A DNA stretch of 64,000 nucleotides from Treponema sp. UBA792 (GTDB lineage Bacteria > Spirochaetota > Spirochaetia > Treponematales > Treponemataceae), in NCBI GenBank assembly GCA_002296965.1, contig DBIW01000005.1:16026-80025 (forward strand), read 5' to 3'. The position numbers and the translations under genes are program-made. Under the pieces are notes generated by a model that saw nothing but the letters and a program-made list of their open reading frames with translations, searched no databases and was not told where the DNA came from. Numbering within the stretch: the stretch's first letter is position 1; every line of letters starts with the position of its first letter. Positions 1 to 8,300 of this stretch are shown here, one piece after another.

Positions 1-1020
1 TATCGCCGCCGCAAGGGCCTTCACAACCTCCGAACCGGCTGATGTGGCTGGAGATTCTGATTTCTGCGGAACATCAACCTGAATTTTCACGCCATAGTCC
101 GCCTCAACTCCGCGGCACACGGAATCGACACGCTCCATCACGGAATCAAGCGTATAGCACGGAAGAATCCGGCAGTCCATATAGAAAACGTCATCGCCGG
201 GTATTATGTTCACACAGTCGACATTCTTTGCACGCATGGTCGGCTGAAACGTCGAGCGGTCAGGCTGAAAAAGCGGATCTCGCCGGTCAAATTCATTCTC
301 AAGCGCATGAATTCTCAGCGCAAGGTCATCAGCCGCAAGACAGGCGTTTATGCCGCTGTCCGGCCGTGAACCGTGGGTCTGTTTTCCGGACACATGGAAT
401 CTGAGCCACAGGAGATTTTTCTCCGCGATTTCAATCTGTTTTCCGTCAGGATCTCCGCCGTCCGGAATAAGGATAAGATCCTCCTTTCTGAACAGATCCG
501 TGTTTTTGACAAGCCAGCACAAACCGTATTCGCTGCCACATTCCTCGTCCGCGGCAAAGAGAAGCTTGACCGTATTCTCAGGAACAATTCCGTTGCGGAC
601 AAAATAAAGCGCGGCAAAAACGGATGACACAAGCCCCTGCTGATTGTCCTCGACTCCGCGCCCCACAAGAATTCCGTCCTTCTCCACCACCGTCCATGGA
701 TCCGAATTCCAAAGCGACAGATCTCCCGGCGGAACGACATCAAGATGCGACATTATCCACACGCGTTTTTTGTCGGACTTTCCCGGCAATGTCACGACAA
801 GACTCGGCCGGACTTTTGATGCAACGCGCGGATCAGGAGCCTCGTAGCGCCGGATGTCGGAAAAACCGTTGCGTCTGAGCCATTCCTCAAGAACCGCACA
901 TTTTCCGCTTTCTCCGTCACCGCCGTTTTCGGGAGCCATAGCCACCGCCGCGGTGAGAATTTTCTGAAGTCCGGTCATCTCGCCGGAGCAGTCTTCCATA
1001 AACCGGTGAATTCTGTCCAT
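1..1020 (-). CDS. M20 family metallopeptidase (partial, C-terminus outside window)
   Basis: Zinc-dependent exopeptidase/deacylase of the M20 (ArgE/DapE/CPG2) family; cytoplasmic, as no signal peptide is visible. 340 codons are present with no stop before the window edge, so perhaps 50-70 C-terminal residues are missing. The metal-site pattern is complete: SHLDVVPPGD gives H92 and D94, GRGVEDNQQG gives bridging D125, and ADEECGSE gives catalytic E159 and metal ligand E160. The start MDRIHRFMED lies 14 bp after galE and is the only good one. It is the last gene of a minus-strand run lipoprotein-galE-M20. The substrate is not readable from sequence: a dipeptidase or amidohydrolase is likelier than true DapE, because no dap genes are nearby. 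Confidence 0.88.
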   Translation of the reverse strand, partial: MDRIHRFMEDCSGEMTGLQKILTAAVAMAPENGGDGESGKCAVLEEWLRRNGFSDIRRYEAPDPRVASKVRPSLVVTLPGKSDKKRVWIMSHLDVVPPGDLSLWNSDPWTVVEKDGILVGRGVEDNQQGLVSSVFAALYFVRNGIVPENTVKLLFAADEECGSEYGLCWLVKNTDLFRKEDLILIPDGGDPDGKQIEIAEKNLLWLRFHVSGKQTHGSRPDSGINACLAADDLALRIHALENEFDRRDPLFQPDRSTFQPTMRAKNVDCVNIIPGDDVFYMDCRILPCYTLDSVMERVDSVCRGVEADYGVKIQVDVPQKSESPATSAGSEVVKALAAAI

Positions 1021-1034
1021 TGTCAGCAAAGCTC

Positions 1035-2000
1035 CTATTTCTGATATGCCTTCCAGGTGCTTGAGACCAGCGTATCGACATCAGAAAATTTCGGTTCCCA
1101 GCCAAGCAGTTTTTTCGCATATCCGCTTGCGGCATAAAGACAGGCGGGATCTCCGGGACGGCGCGGAGCGTTTTCGGAAGGAATCGGTTTTCCGGTTATC
1201 CGGCGCGCCGCATCAAGCAGCTCAAGAACGGTGGTTCCTTTTTCCGTTCCGAGATTCACAGTAAGACTGCGGTCATTTTTTTCTATGTACTCAAGCGCAA
1301 GAACATGGGCGCGCGCAAGATCAGTCACGTGCACATAATCACGGATGCAGGTTCCGTCGCGCGTGTCGTAGTCAGTTCCGAAAATTTTTATATCAGGTTT
1401 ATGACCAGCCGCAACCTCCATAATCCGCGGCAGCAGATTCGCCGGATTCTGCTCAAGTCCATGGACAATGCCTTCCGGATCGTAGCCCGCCGCATTGAAA
1501 TAACGGAGCGCCGCATAACGCAGACCGCGAAGCCTGTCGTACCAGTCAAGAAAACGCTCTATCTCAAGTTTCGTGAATCCGTAATAGTTCTCCGGATTTT
1601 TCGGATGCTTCTCATCAATAGGAAGATATTCAGGTGAGCCGAAAACCGCGGCGGACGAGGAGAATGCCATTTTTTTACAGCCGAATTTTACGGCGGCGTT
1701 CAGTATGTTCAAAGTTCCGCTGATGTTGTTCACCGAATATTTCTCCGGCTCAACCATCGACTCTCCGGCAGCCTTGAACGCCGCAAGGTGAATGAATGCG
1801 TCAAAACCGCGGGCAAATGCGGCCTCAATTTCCGCCTGAATAAGAATATCGCCGTGGATAAAATCATTCTCCGGAAAAAGATTCATTCTTAGACCGGAAG
1901 AAAGATTGTCAAAAACGGTAACCTTGTGACCAAAAGCCATAAGCTCCTTGACAACATGACTGCCGATGTATCCGGCACCACCGATAACTAAAACTTTCAT
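1035..2000 (-). CDS. galE: UDP-glucose 4-epimerase
   Basis: Interconverts UDP-glucose and UDP-galactose (Leloir pathway and glycan precursor supply), in the cytoplasm. It is a 321-residue short-chain dehydrogenase of extended type. The N-terminal Rossmann motif GGAGYIGSH spans residues 7-15. SSSAAVFG near 114-121 supplies the active-site Ser, and the catalytic pair Y140-x3-K144 sits in YYGFTK. Length is normal for GalE (about 320-340). The start has a clear AGGAG upstream. It lies 10 bp after the lipoprotein gene and 14 bp before the M20 peptidase, so the three are probably cotranscribed. It could feed galactose from the GH27 alpha-galactosidase at 14.5 kb into glycolysis, but that link is inferred. 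Confidence 0.95.
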   Translation of the reverse strand: MKVLVIGGAGYIGSHVVKELMAFGHKVTVFDNLSSGLRMNLFPENDFIHGDILIQAEIEAAFARGFDAFIHLAAFKAAGESMVEPEKYSVNNISGTLNILNAAVKFGCKKMAFSSSAAVFGSPEYLPIDEKHPKNPENYYGFTKLEIERFLDWYDRLRGLRYAALRYFNAAGYDPEGIVHGLEQNPANLLPRIMEVAAGHKPDIKIFGTDYDTRDGTCIRDYVHVTDLARAHVLALEYIEKNDRSLTVNLGTEKGTTVLELLDAARRITGKPIPSENAPRRPGDPACLYAASGYAKKLLGWEPKFSDVDTLVSSTWKAYQK

Positions 2001-2010
2001 TCTGCTTCTC

Positions 2011-2511
2011 CTATTCTCCTATAAATATTTTCACCGAGACGTAAATTTCATCTCCGTCATAAATTTCGCGGTTGCGCCTGACCCAGAAATTCTCAATCTC
2101 CGTGAATTTATCATGTCCAGCCCTGAATTCCGCATCCGGGCAGTCGGAAAAAACCTCAGCCCCGGAAAAATCACCGCCGCTCATCCTGTGTCCCGCCTGA
2201 TCAGGATTGACTCCGGCTGCGGTCACGATGGCCAGATGTTTTCCCTCTGATTCTGGAAAGAATTTCCGCACGGACGCGACGTCACCAGAAACCGCAGGCT
2301 CTATCCAGCCGGGCAGTTCCGCACCGAAGCCCCGGTGTTTCCAGTCGTCAAAAGGCTCAGGCTCGGCCGCCTCAACCTGAACGGACAAAGCGGAATTCTG
2401 TTCCAGAGCGGCGGAAGAAACATCATCGGCGGCGGCAGGAGCTGAAACACATCCCATAAAAACCGAGATTCCGGCCGCCAAAGCAGAAGAAAAAACAATT
2501 TTATTTCTCAC
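2011..2511 (-). CDS. Putative lipoprotein of unknown function
   Basis: 166 residues from a GTG start. I chose GTG at 2511 over an upstream ATG (extended reading to 2619) because it is preceded by AAGGA and starts a typical lipoprotein signal: VRNKI, a hydrophobic stretch, then the lipobox VFMGC (Cys about residue 20). The mature part holds an Ala/Glu-rich linker followed by a compact domain with DDWKHRGFGAELPGW and a C-terminal stretch EIYDGDEIYVSVKIFIGE. I do not recognise the family. It is the first gene of the run with galE and M20 peptidase and is divergent from the TPR lipoprotein at 2643. It is probably anchored in the periplasm or outer membrane; function unknown. Confidence 0.65.
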   Translation of the reverse strand: MRNKIVFSSALAAGISVFMGCVSAPAAADDVSSAALEQNSALSVQVEAAEPEPFDDWKHRGFGAELPGWIEPAVSGDVASVRKFFPESEGKHLAIVTAAGVNPDQAGHRMSGGDFSGAEVFSDCPDAEFRAGHDKFTEIENFWVRRNREIYDGDEIYVSVKIFIGE

Positions 2512-2605
2512 GTCCGCACCATCCTTATTCCGGCAAATTTTTATCATGCCCCATAATAATAACGGAAAAATAATATGTAAATAGGCAAGCCAAAAATTAT
2601 CAGAC

Positions 2606-2632
2606 TTGTTTTTTTTCATCCATATCTATAAA
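2606..2632 (+). promoter_or_regulatory. Putative promoter of the TPR lipoprotein gene
   Basis: TTGTTT (2606-2611), 15-bp spacer, TATAAA (2627-2632). The predicted transcription start is only a few bases before the ATG at 2643, giving an almost leaderless mRNA. The -35 box and spacer are weak; the -10 box is good. Confidence 0.4.
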
Positions 2633-2642
2633 CTTCCGGAAT

Positions 2643-3104
2643 ATGAGAAGACTTAAATCCATGATTATTTCCGCCGTTTCTGTCGCGGTTCCGCTGCTCG
2701 CAATCTCCTGCGCAAGCGTAAAGGAGATTCCGGCGGATCTTACATCAGCCCAGCTGATTCAGCAGGGACAGAACGCTTACAGCAGCTCAAATTATTCTCT
2801 CGCCGAAAAATATTATGAGACGGTGATTCAGCGCTACGGAAACAACACCGCCACGTATATAGAAGCAAAATACGAACTTGGCCATCTTTACATCAAGACA
2901 AAAAACTATCAGAAGGCGTATCAGGCATTCGACGAGATTCTTGAGATTTACAGCTACGCCGCAATCGGCGACCTTCCTCCAGCCTACAGAAAACTTGCGC
3001 AGATTGGAATGGATAAGATTCCCGAAAAAAAACTTGAGGAATTCAGAGGCGGACAGGAAAACGTGCAGTCAGACGTAAACACCGCTGACGCGCAGAGCGA
3101 ATAA
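2643..3104 (+). CDS. TPR-containing lipoprotein
   Basis: 153 residues. A basic N-terminus (MRRLKS) and hydrophobic stretch run to the lipobox AISCAS (Cys about residue 24). The mature protein has two tetratricopeptide-like helical pairs: LIQQGQNAYSSSNYSLAEKYYETVI and AKYELGHLYIKTKNYQKAYQAFDEIL. Its acidic tail has no recognisable domain. Small TPR lipoproteins of this kind resemble the N-terminal part of BamD/YfgL-associated scaffold proteins and usually mediate protein-protein contacts at the envelope; the partner here is unknown. There is no normal Shine-Dalgarno spacing (GGA directly abuts ATATG), consistent with a near-leaderless transcript. It converges with the VWA gene, 17 bp away. Confidence 0.75.
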   Translation: MRRLKSMIISAVSVAVPLLAISCASVKEIPADLTSAQLIQQGQNAYSSSNYSLAEKYYETVIQRYGNNTATYIEAKYELGHLYIKTKNYQKAYQAFDEILEIYSYAAIGDLPPAYRKLAQIGMDKIPEKKLEEFRGGQENVQSDVNTADAQSE

Positions 3105-3121
3105 ATTCCGCGGCCGGAAAA

Positions 3122-4525
3122 TCATCTGTCGTCAGGCAGGATAATCGGCGTGATTTTCACATTTTTTTCTGCGGCGGCGGAAAGCACGAATTCCTTGGAA
3201 TACTTTCCGCTGCCCCGCGGCTTGGGATGAGGCTCCGCATCGCCGATCAGAATTATCCGGCGTTCCGTCCTGTCGGAGGAGTCCCAGCTGTAATACCGGA
3301 TGGATGCATAAAGCGCCTCGTATACAGCCTCCGGAATATCTCCGCCCTCGCTTCCATAAATTCGTATTGAATTCAGATTTTTGGAGAATGAATCCGTGTT
3401 CTCCGTAAAACCGAAAACCCTGACGGGAAGTCCGTAATAATTGAACGAATCTCCATAATCGCGGTAGAACAGCAGTCCGACCCTGACGCGTTTAAGACCG
3501 CGGAAACTTTCGGTCAGCGCGGGAATCAGGCTTTTTTTCAGTGTCTCTATGTCATTTTTCATGCTGCCCGTGGCATCAACCGCAAAGACAACATCAAGAT
3601 TCTTTCCGCGCTCAACTCTGGAGGTTATTCCGGCTATGTCGGCAACAATCGTTTCCGGTCCCTTTGAATATACAATCGAACCGCCCGAAATCTCGCCGAA
3701 TTTCTCGGCGGCGGCGGAATTGTAGCGGTCTGTAAGAACGGCGGTCTCCTTAGGAGCGGAAACCGGATTTTCCGGAGATTTCTCCGGAACCGGCGCAATC
3801 TCTACCTTAGAGACATCAGGCTCCTCAAGAGCGGGAAGCGGCTTATGTTTCTGCGGAACGGCGGCGGAACTTTCCGGAACGGACGAAGCCGCAGTTGGTT
3901 CGGGCGGAGTCTTAGAAGGATTTTTTCTGCGCGGCCGGATTTTTCTCGGCTCAAGATCGAACATGAACGGATTGTCCATAAATTCGCCGCCGTAATCGGC
4001 ATAAGGCTCTGAAAAAGCTCTTATATTTATAAAAGTTCCTTTTCCTATTTCGACAGCTCCGTTTCTTGTCCAGCTGTAGCCGTAAACAATTCTGTGCGGA
4101 ATGTAAATATGAAAAGCCTGTCCGAATTCCGGATCCGGTTCGGGCGTAGAATCAATAAGGCTGAATTTTGCCCCGTCGGAGACAAGCTGCTTTCCGTCAA
4201 GATAGCGGATCTCGTCACCGTTCACAGGATTATACTCCTCCGCGCGGTAAGCGTAATTGTCCGCAAGTCCTTCCGGATCCTTTGTCGTCTCGGTAAGCAG
4301 AACGGAATTCACTCCTGGAATCTTTTTTATGTAAAGGTGATAGCCCTTTCCGGCCGTAAAACCGCCTTCTCCCTCCGGAACAAGCCTTATCATCTGCGCC
4401 GTAATACGCAGCTTTTCCTGCGCCGGCGTATAAACCCTTCTCTGCTGCCCTTCCTGACAGAAAACATCGCCACAAGCCAGAACCAGCAGAACGCCAATAA
4501 ATCCAAATCTTCCGCGAAAACCCAT
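3122..4525 (-). CDS. Secreted protein with von Willebrand factor A domain
   Basis: About 467 residues from the ATG at 4525, chosen because it opens a signal peptide (MGFRGRFGFIGVLLVLACG, cleavage near FCQ-EG); an in-frame TTG at 4582 would add a non-signal extension. The order is an N-terminal beta-rich domain, a Pro/Glu/Lys-rich linker, then a C-terminal VWA domain. Its MIDAS motif is DATGSMKND (DxTGS), with later Asp in LIGDAEPHP. VWA domains bind ligands through a divalent metal; here the protein is probably periplasmic or surface-located. The TPR lipoprotein next to it is convergent, so no operon is implied. The exact role is unknown. Confidence 0.8.
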   Translation of the reverse strand: MGFRGRFGFIGVLLVLACGDVFCQEGQQRRVYTPAQEKLRITAQMIRLVPEGEGGFTAGKGYHLYIKKIPGVNSVLLTETTKDPEGLADNYAYRAEEYNPVNGDEIRYLDGKQLVSDGAKFSLIDSTPEPDPEFGQAFHIYIPHRIVYGYSWTRNGAVEIGKGTFINIRAFSEPYADYGGEFMDNPFMFDLEPRKIRPRRKNPSKTPPEPTAASSVPESSAAVPQKHKPLPALEEPDVSKVEIAPVPEKSPENPVSAPKETAVLTDRYNSAAAEKFGEISGGSIVYSKGPETIVADIAGITSRVERGKNLDVVFAVDATGSMKNDIETLKKSLIPALTESFRGLKRVRVGLLFYRDYGDSFNYYGLPVRVFGFTENTDSFSKNLNSIRIYGSEGGDIPEAVYEALYASIRYYSWDSSDRTERRIILIGDAEPHPKPRGSGKYSKEFVLSAAAEKNVKITPIILPDDR

Positions 4526-4699
4526 GCATTTATTATCGGAAAAAAACGGCGGAATATTGCCTGTCCGGACAAGAAAATTCAAAGCAGCGAACCGGTTTTT
4601 GAGCCGGGGAAAGTTTATGTATCTGACGGAAAAAAATCATTTACTTTCCGATAATTCAAATGTACAATTTTGACGAGAACTTCAGCATCGGAGGCAGGA

Positions 4700-4777
4700 A
4701 TGGTCGGAATCAGCGAGCAAGAAGAGCTGTTTTCTGATATGTTTGAATTCAATATCCCTGACGTACATGAAAAATGA
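4700..4777 (+). CDS. Small open reading frame at the head of the decayed exporter
   Basis: 25 codons, ATG at 4700 with GGAGG five bases upstream. The encoded peptide is acidic (MVGISEQEELFSDMFEF plus eight residues) and stops at 4777, overlapping the ABC remnant in another frame. It may be the original N-terminus of the exporter, now cut off by a frameshift, or a leader/precursor peptide for it. The RBS is good, but the reading is too short to be certain it is expressed. Confidence 0.3.
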   Translation: MVGISEQEELFSDMFEFNIPDVHEK

Positions 4778-6138
4778 AATATATCCTGTACCTGTCATCG
4801 GTCTGTATTTATATGAACGGACGGAACTGAACATCTCTATTGTCTACAGGGTAAGTCTGTTTGATTCTTTTATGAAACTGCCCCAATCAGAAATAAAAAG
4901 GAAGAGCGATGTATATTATGCCCGCATCATAAATGAAGATGTCGCGGCTATGATGAATATGTTCCGGCCGGACTTATACGTTGCCGTTTTCCAGATAATC
5001 CGCAGTCTGGTTATTTTTGTCATTGTCGCCCGGATATCCGTTTTTCTGCTTGTTCCATTCGTCATCCTTTTTGTGTTTTCATTTATTCTGTCTTACAAAG
5101 CTCAGAACGAAACTTACGACGACAACAAGGAAATCGACAACAAGCTGGGAGAAATTCTAAGCTTTATCAGTGAAAGCCTTTCGAACAACACAATCATCCG
5201 TCTCTTTTGTCCTGCATATAGTTATTTATTTAATGTCAATCTATCTTGTTGTTTATGATAAAATCACCATAGGACTTTTTTCTGTAATTACGAGCTATTA
5301 TGCGTCGGTGACAATGCAGTACGGAACCCTCAGCTCCTTTTCAAACACATTTTCAATGGTAAAGGCAAATGTAATAAGAATTACAGAAATGTTCTCCAAA
5401 ATTAAAAGCAGAAAATCCATGACAATAAAAGAAAATTCTCCTGTCTCGCTGGAAATTTCAGACTGCCGGCTGGAATATTCGTCAAAGGTCATAGAAAATT
5501 TGAAGCTGACAGACGGCAAAGTCTACGGAATAATCGGTCTGTCGGGAACAGGAAAAACTTCCCTGCTGAATGCGATTTTAGGCGACAAATCAGGCATCTC
5601 CGGCACAATAACGGTGAACAGCCATGACTCCGACGCTTATGACTTCAATCAGATTATAAGCATACAGAATCAGGAAAGCTCCGTATTAAATGACACCGTC
5701 AGAATGAACATAATCATGGGCTATAAATTCGATGAGACTTTATACAACAGAATTGTGAATGATCTGGACATAAATACTCTTGCGCAGCGAGAAGAAAATG
5801 TGGGAATCAACGGCGGCAGTCTTTCAGGCGGAGAAAAACAGAAAGTCGCCTTTGCAAGGTTCCTATACTCACTGAACTACAACAGAATAGCCATACTTGA
5901 CGAGCCTTTTGCCAATATGGATTTAATATCAAAAAAGAAATGTCTGCAGATTTTGGGTGAATATGTAAGGCCAGAACATCTTGTCCTGTTCATCTCCCAC
6001 AACATATCTGATTTACTGAAAATTTCAAGTGAATATCTGGTGTTTGAAGAGGACGGCAGAGTCATAAAATACACAAAGGAAAACATCAGCGAATCGGCGG
6101 TAGCAGAAAAACTGCTGGAAATAAGCAATGAAGAATAA
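4743..6138 (+). pseudogene. Decayed ABC exporter (TMD-NBD half transporter)
   Basis: Two reading frames together make most of one ABC exporter. Frame 1 (4743-5258) holds part of the transmembrane domain, including LFDSFMKLPQSE and a hydrophobic hairpin. Frame 2 (from about 5205 to 6138) continues with a membrane segment ITIGLFSVITSYY and a complete nucleotide-binding domain: Walker A GLSGTGKTS, signature LSGGEKQKVAFAR, Walker B RIAILDEPFANMD and switch His in LFISHN. The change of frame falls at about 5200, after SESLSNNTIIR. Several tens of residues normally found there are missing, so a deletion plus frameshift is likely, and the first membrane helices also look truncated. The segment is visibly more AT-rich than its neighbours, suggesting acquired DNA. 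The family exports peptides, bacteriocins or lipids. Confidence 0.75.
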
Positions 6139-6229
6139 AACAGAACTGCCGGTATGCGACACCCCGATATTCACCGCATTTTTGAATTAGCCTTACATAT
6201 TATTTTCTTTAAAAATACTGAAGTTTTTC

Positions 6230-6258
6230 TTGGAGAAAGCGGTATTTTGATTTATAAT
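6230..6258 (+). promoter_or_regulatory. Putative promoter for the 6301-7996 gene pair
   Basis: TTGGAG (6230-6235), 17-bp spacer, perfect TATAAT (6253-6258). The expected start near 6265 lies downstream of the upstream ATG candidates (6154, 6259) and supports initiation at ATG 6301. Confidence 0.5.
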
Positions 6259-6300
6259 ATGTACTCAATTTTAAGACAAAATGGGCAGAACGCAGATATT

Positions 6301-7377
6301 ATGCAGGACAGCACAGAATTCGAGCAGGTTGACATAAATTCATTTTTCGACAACGGTGCAATCACCACCGCAAACGACGAGAAGGTGGAGCTGCTCACGG
6401 AAAAACAGAAACAGCTTATTGATCAGATAATGCCTGTCATAAAAGCATCCGACAAGGAACGCGCCGAAATTTTCCAGAACAGGCTGAAGGATCTTGAGAT
6501 TCTTGCAAAGGCGATGGCGCGGTTTCCGTCTCTTCTTGAACGGCACGAGCTTACCGGCGGAACGCGCACTCCGACCTCGCTGATAGATTCGCTGATAAAA
6601 CATCAGGACGAAGGAGACTCGACGCTTCAGCTGCCGTCCAAGGCGATTCTCGGCAAGGGGCTTCTGGTCGCAAAAATGCACACGCTTTCGAGCCTCTCAA
6701 AATATGCGAAACATCTTGAGAATCAGGACAAGACTGCGCGCCAGCTTGAATCAGAGACAGTCTCATCCATGTTCTCGCTGCTTGCGGAGGATGTCTACCT
6801 GAACCTGATACGCGATGCGAACCAGCCGCTTGAATTCAGGCGGGAATGGGCGCTGTCTCTTCTTCTTCTGTGGGAACATTGGAACGACCAGACGATAGAA
6901 AACGTGGCGCCGGTTCTCCAGTCCGTGTGGACGGCCAGAAGAAAGCTTGCGCCGGCATTCGGAACGATGATGGGAACAAGCGAGCTGCTTCTGATTTCGA
7001 TGCAGATGGACGACCAGTGGATCAGCTTTATAAAGACGGAACTCGGTGACAACGGCGTTTCACAGGCGATGGAGGAATTCCTGTTCGGAATATCATTTGA
7101 GCAGATCCAGTCGCTCAGAACTATATTGAAGACAAAGGGAATTCCCGCAATCGGCCGCGACGAGGTGTCGAAATTCCTCGGCGAGCATGTGAAATCAGAC
7201 GCAGGTCTCGATTACCGCGATTTCTATTCAATGTACACGGTACGCCGCGACAACGCGCGCTCAAGGCTCAGGCTGAAACTGAACGGTCCACACAAAACGC
7301 TGGAAGACTACTTTATCCAGTTTGTCACCAAGAAGAACAAGGAAAAGCAGAACAATGACACATTCGCAAGGAGCTGA
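6301..7377 (+). CDS. Conserved-looking helical protein of unknown function
   Basis: 358 residues from ATG 6301 (MQDSTEFEQVD). The in-frame extension to 6154 lies upstream of a TATAAT box and in AT-rich DNA, so I excluded it. The protein is soluble and predicted all-helical, with no signal peptide or membrane segment. It has a charged helix EKQKQLIDQIMPVIKASDKE near the N-terminus and a basic C-terminal tail (VTKKNKEKQNN). I recognise no catalytic motif or family. The downstream XRE-cupin regulator begins one base after its stop, so the two are cotranscribed and probably functionally linked. Codon use is like the rest of the genome, unlike the exporter remnant just upstream. Confidence 0.7.
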   Translation: MQDSTEFEQVDINSFFDNGAITTANDEKVELLTEKQKQLIDQIMPVIKASDKERAEIFQNRLKDLEILAKAMARFPSLLERHELTGGTRTPTSLIDSLIKHQDEGDSTLQLPSKAILGKGLLVAKMHTLSSLSKYAKHLENQDKTARQLESETVSSMFSLLAEDVYLNLIRDANQPLEFRREWALSLLLLWEHWNDQTIENVAPVLQSVWTARRKLAPAFGTMMGTSELLLISMQMDDQWISFIKTELGDNGVSQAMEEFLFGISFEQIQSLRTILKTKGIPAIGRDEVSKFLGEHVKSDAGLDYRDFYSMYTVRRDNARSRLRLKLNGPHKTLEDYFIQFVTKKNKEKQNNDTFARS

Positions 7378-7378
7378 C

Positions 7379-7996
7379 ATGAACGCAACGGACGATGAAT
7401 CATCAAAGGGACAGAAGACGAAACGCATTCCGTATCATTTCGGCGAGAAGCTCAGGAAAGTCCGCGAGCACAAGGGATATACGCTGAAAGTTGTGGCCCA
7501 GCGCGCAGGCGTAAGCGAAAGCCTTGTATCTCAGATAGAAAGAAACCATGTCTCGCCGGCAATCGATACGCTCCTTTCTCTTGCTGATGTTCTTGACATA
7601 AACCTGGAATTCCTTTTCGAGGAATACAGAAAGGACAGGCCGGTTCAGATTATACGCTCATACGAACGCGCGACTCTTGAGGAGGACGACATAAAATACG
7701 AGGAGCTTGCAAAGCCCGACGAGTCCGACAAGCCGAATTCATTTGAGTCCTATGTGATAAAAATTCCCGCCGGATCGCACACTCACCGCGGCTCCTACGG
7801 ACACATGGGCCGTGAACTCGGAATTGTAATCCACGGAAAAGCCACGCTAAAATACGAGAACCGGGAATACGAGCTCGAAGAAGGAGACAGCGTGTCTTTT
7901 TCGGCGGAAGTTCCGCATCTGCTTGAAAATTCCGGGACTGAACCGCTTGAAGTCATCTGGATTGTGACACCGGCCCAGCGTTTTCTACGCCGCTGA
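7379..7996 (+). CDS. XRE-family regulator with C-terminal cupin sensor domain
   Basis: 205 residues. The start at 7379 has AAGGAG five bases upstream; a longer reading from 7322 overlaps the previous gene and lacks an RBS. The N-terminal helix-turn-helix (about residues 20-75) reads LRKVREHKGYTLKVVAQRAGVSESLVSQIERN. The C-terminal Cupin_2 barrel (about 125-200) contains GSHTHRGSYGHMGRELGIVIHG and GDSVSFSAEVPHLLEN. This PuuR/SinR-like arrangement binds DNA as a dimer and senses a small ligand in the cupin. Known relatives regulate polyamine, amino-acid or phosphonate metabolism, but nothing adjacent fixes the ligand. An 8-bp inverted repeat just downstream at the rpsU promoter is a possible target. 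Confidence 0.88.
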   Translation: MNATDDESSKGQKTKRIPYHFGEKLRKVREHKGYTLKVVAQRAGVSESLVSQIERNHVSPAIDTLLSLADVLDINLEFLFEEYRKDRPVQIIRSYERATLEEDDIKYEELAKPDESDKPNSFESYVIKIPAGSHTHRGSYGHMGRELGIVIHGKATLKYENREYELEEGDSVSFSAEVPHLLENSGTEPLEVIWIVTPAQRFLRR

Positions 7997-8042
7997 ATAC
8001 CATTCTTACTGAGGTATTGAATTTTTTGGCGGGTAATGGTAT
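7997..8042. repeat. Inverted repeat around the rpsU promoter
   Basis: ATACCATT (7997-8004) and AATGGTAT (8035-8042) are perfect 8-bp complements separated by 30 nt. The right arm overlaps the -10 box of the rpsU promoter. It could be an operator, perhaps for the XRE-cupin protein, or a weak stem after its stop codon. Confidence 0.4.
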
Positions 8043-8045
8043 ATT
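8017..8045 (+). promoter_or_regulatory. rpsU promoter
   Basis: TTGAAT (8017-8022), 17-bp spacer, TATATT (8040-8045): a near-consensus sigma-70-type promoter about 40 nt before the rpsU start codon. Confidence 0.7.
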
Positions 8046-8087
8046 CCTTGAACTTACACGGAACTCCGAAAGAAGGAGGTGAAAATT

Positions 8088-8300
8088 ATGGCAAGTATTT
8101 ATGTAGATGACAACGAGAATCTTGAGAAGGCGATCAAAAGATTCAAGAGAATGGTCGAGAAGGAAGGCATTATCCGCGAATACAAGAAGCGCGAGTATTA
8201 TGAGAAACCGTCCACAATCCTCAACCGCAAGAACAAAACCCTTCAGCGCAAGCTGATGAAAAAAACACGCAAATCACATGATTCCAAATCAGCATACTGA
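8088..8300 (+). CDS. rpsU: 30S ribosomal protein S21
   Basis: 70 residues, highly basic C-terminus. It begins [19 protein letters not shown], followed by the typical helix [23 protein letters not shown] and a Lys/Arg tail. S21 binds the small subunit near the anti-Shine-Dalgarno end of 16S rRNA and helps initiation. The start is fixed by a perfect AAGGAGG spaced 7-8 nt upstream; the in-frame ATG at 8079 overlaps this RBS. It has its own promoter (8017-8045) and a strong terminator (8320-8352), so it is mainly monocistronic. Confidence 0.96.
   Translation: MASIYVDDNENLEKAIKRFKRMVEKEGIIREYKKREYYEKPSTILNRKNKTLQRKLMKKTRKSHDSKSAY

Noticed and set aside
4094-4654. 186-codon frame on the plus strand opposite the VWA gene
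   Set aside because: It is antisense to a well-supported gene with signal peptide and MIDAS motif, has no RBS, and its product is Arg/Lys-rich as expected of a shadow frame.
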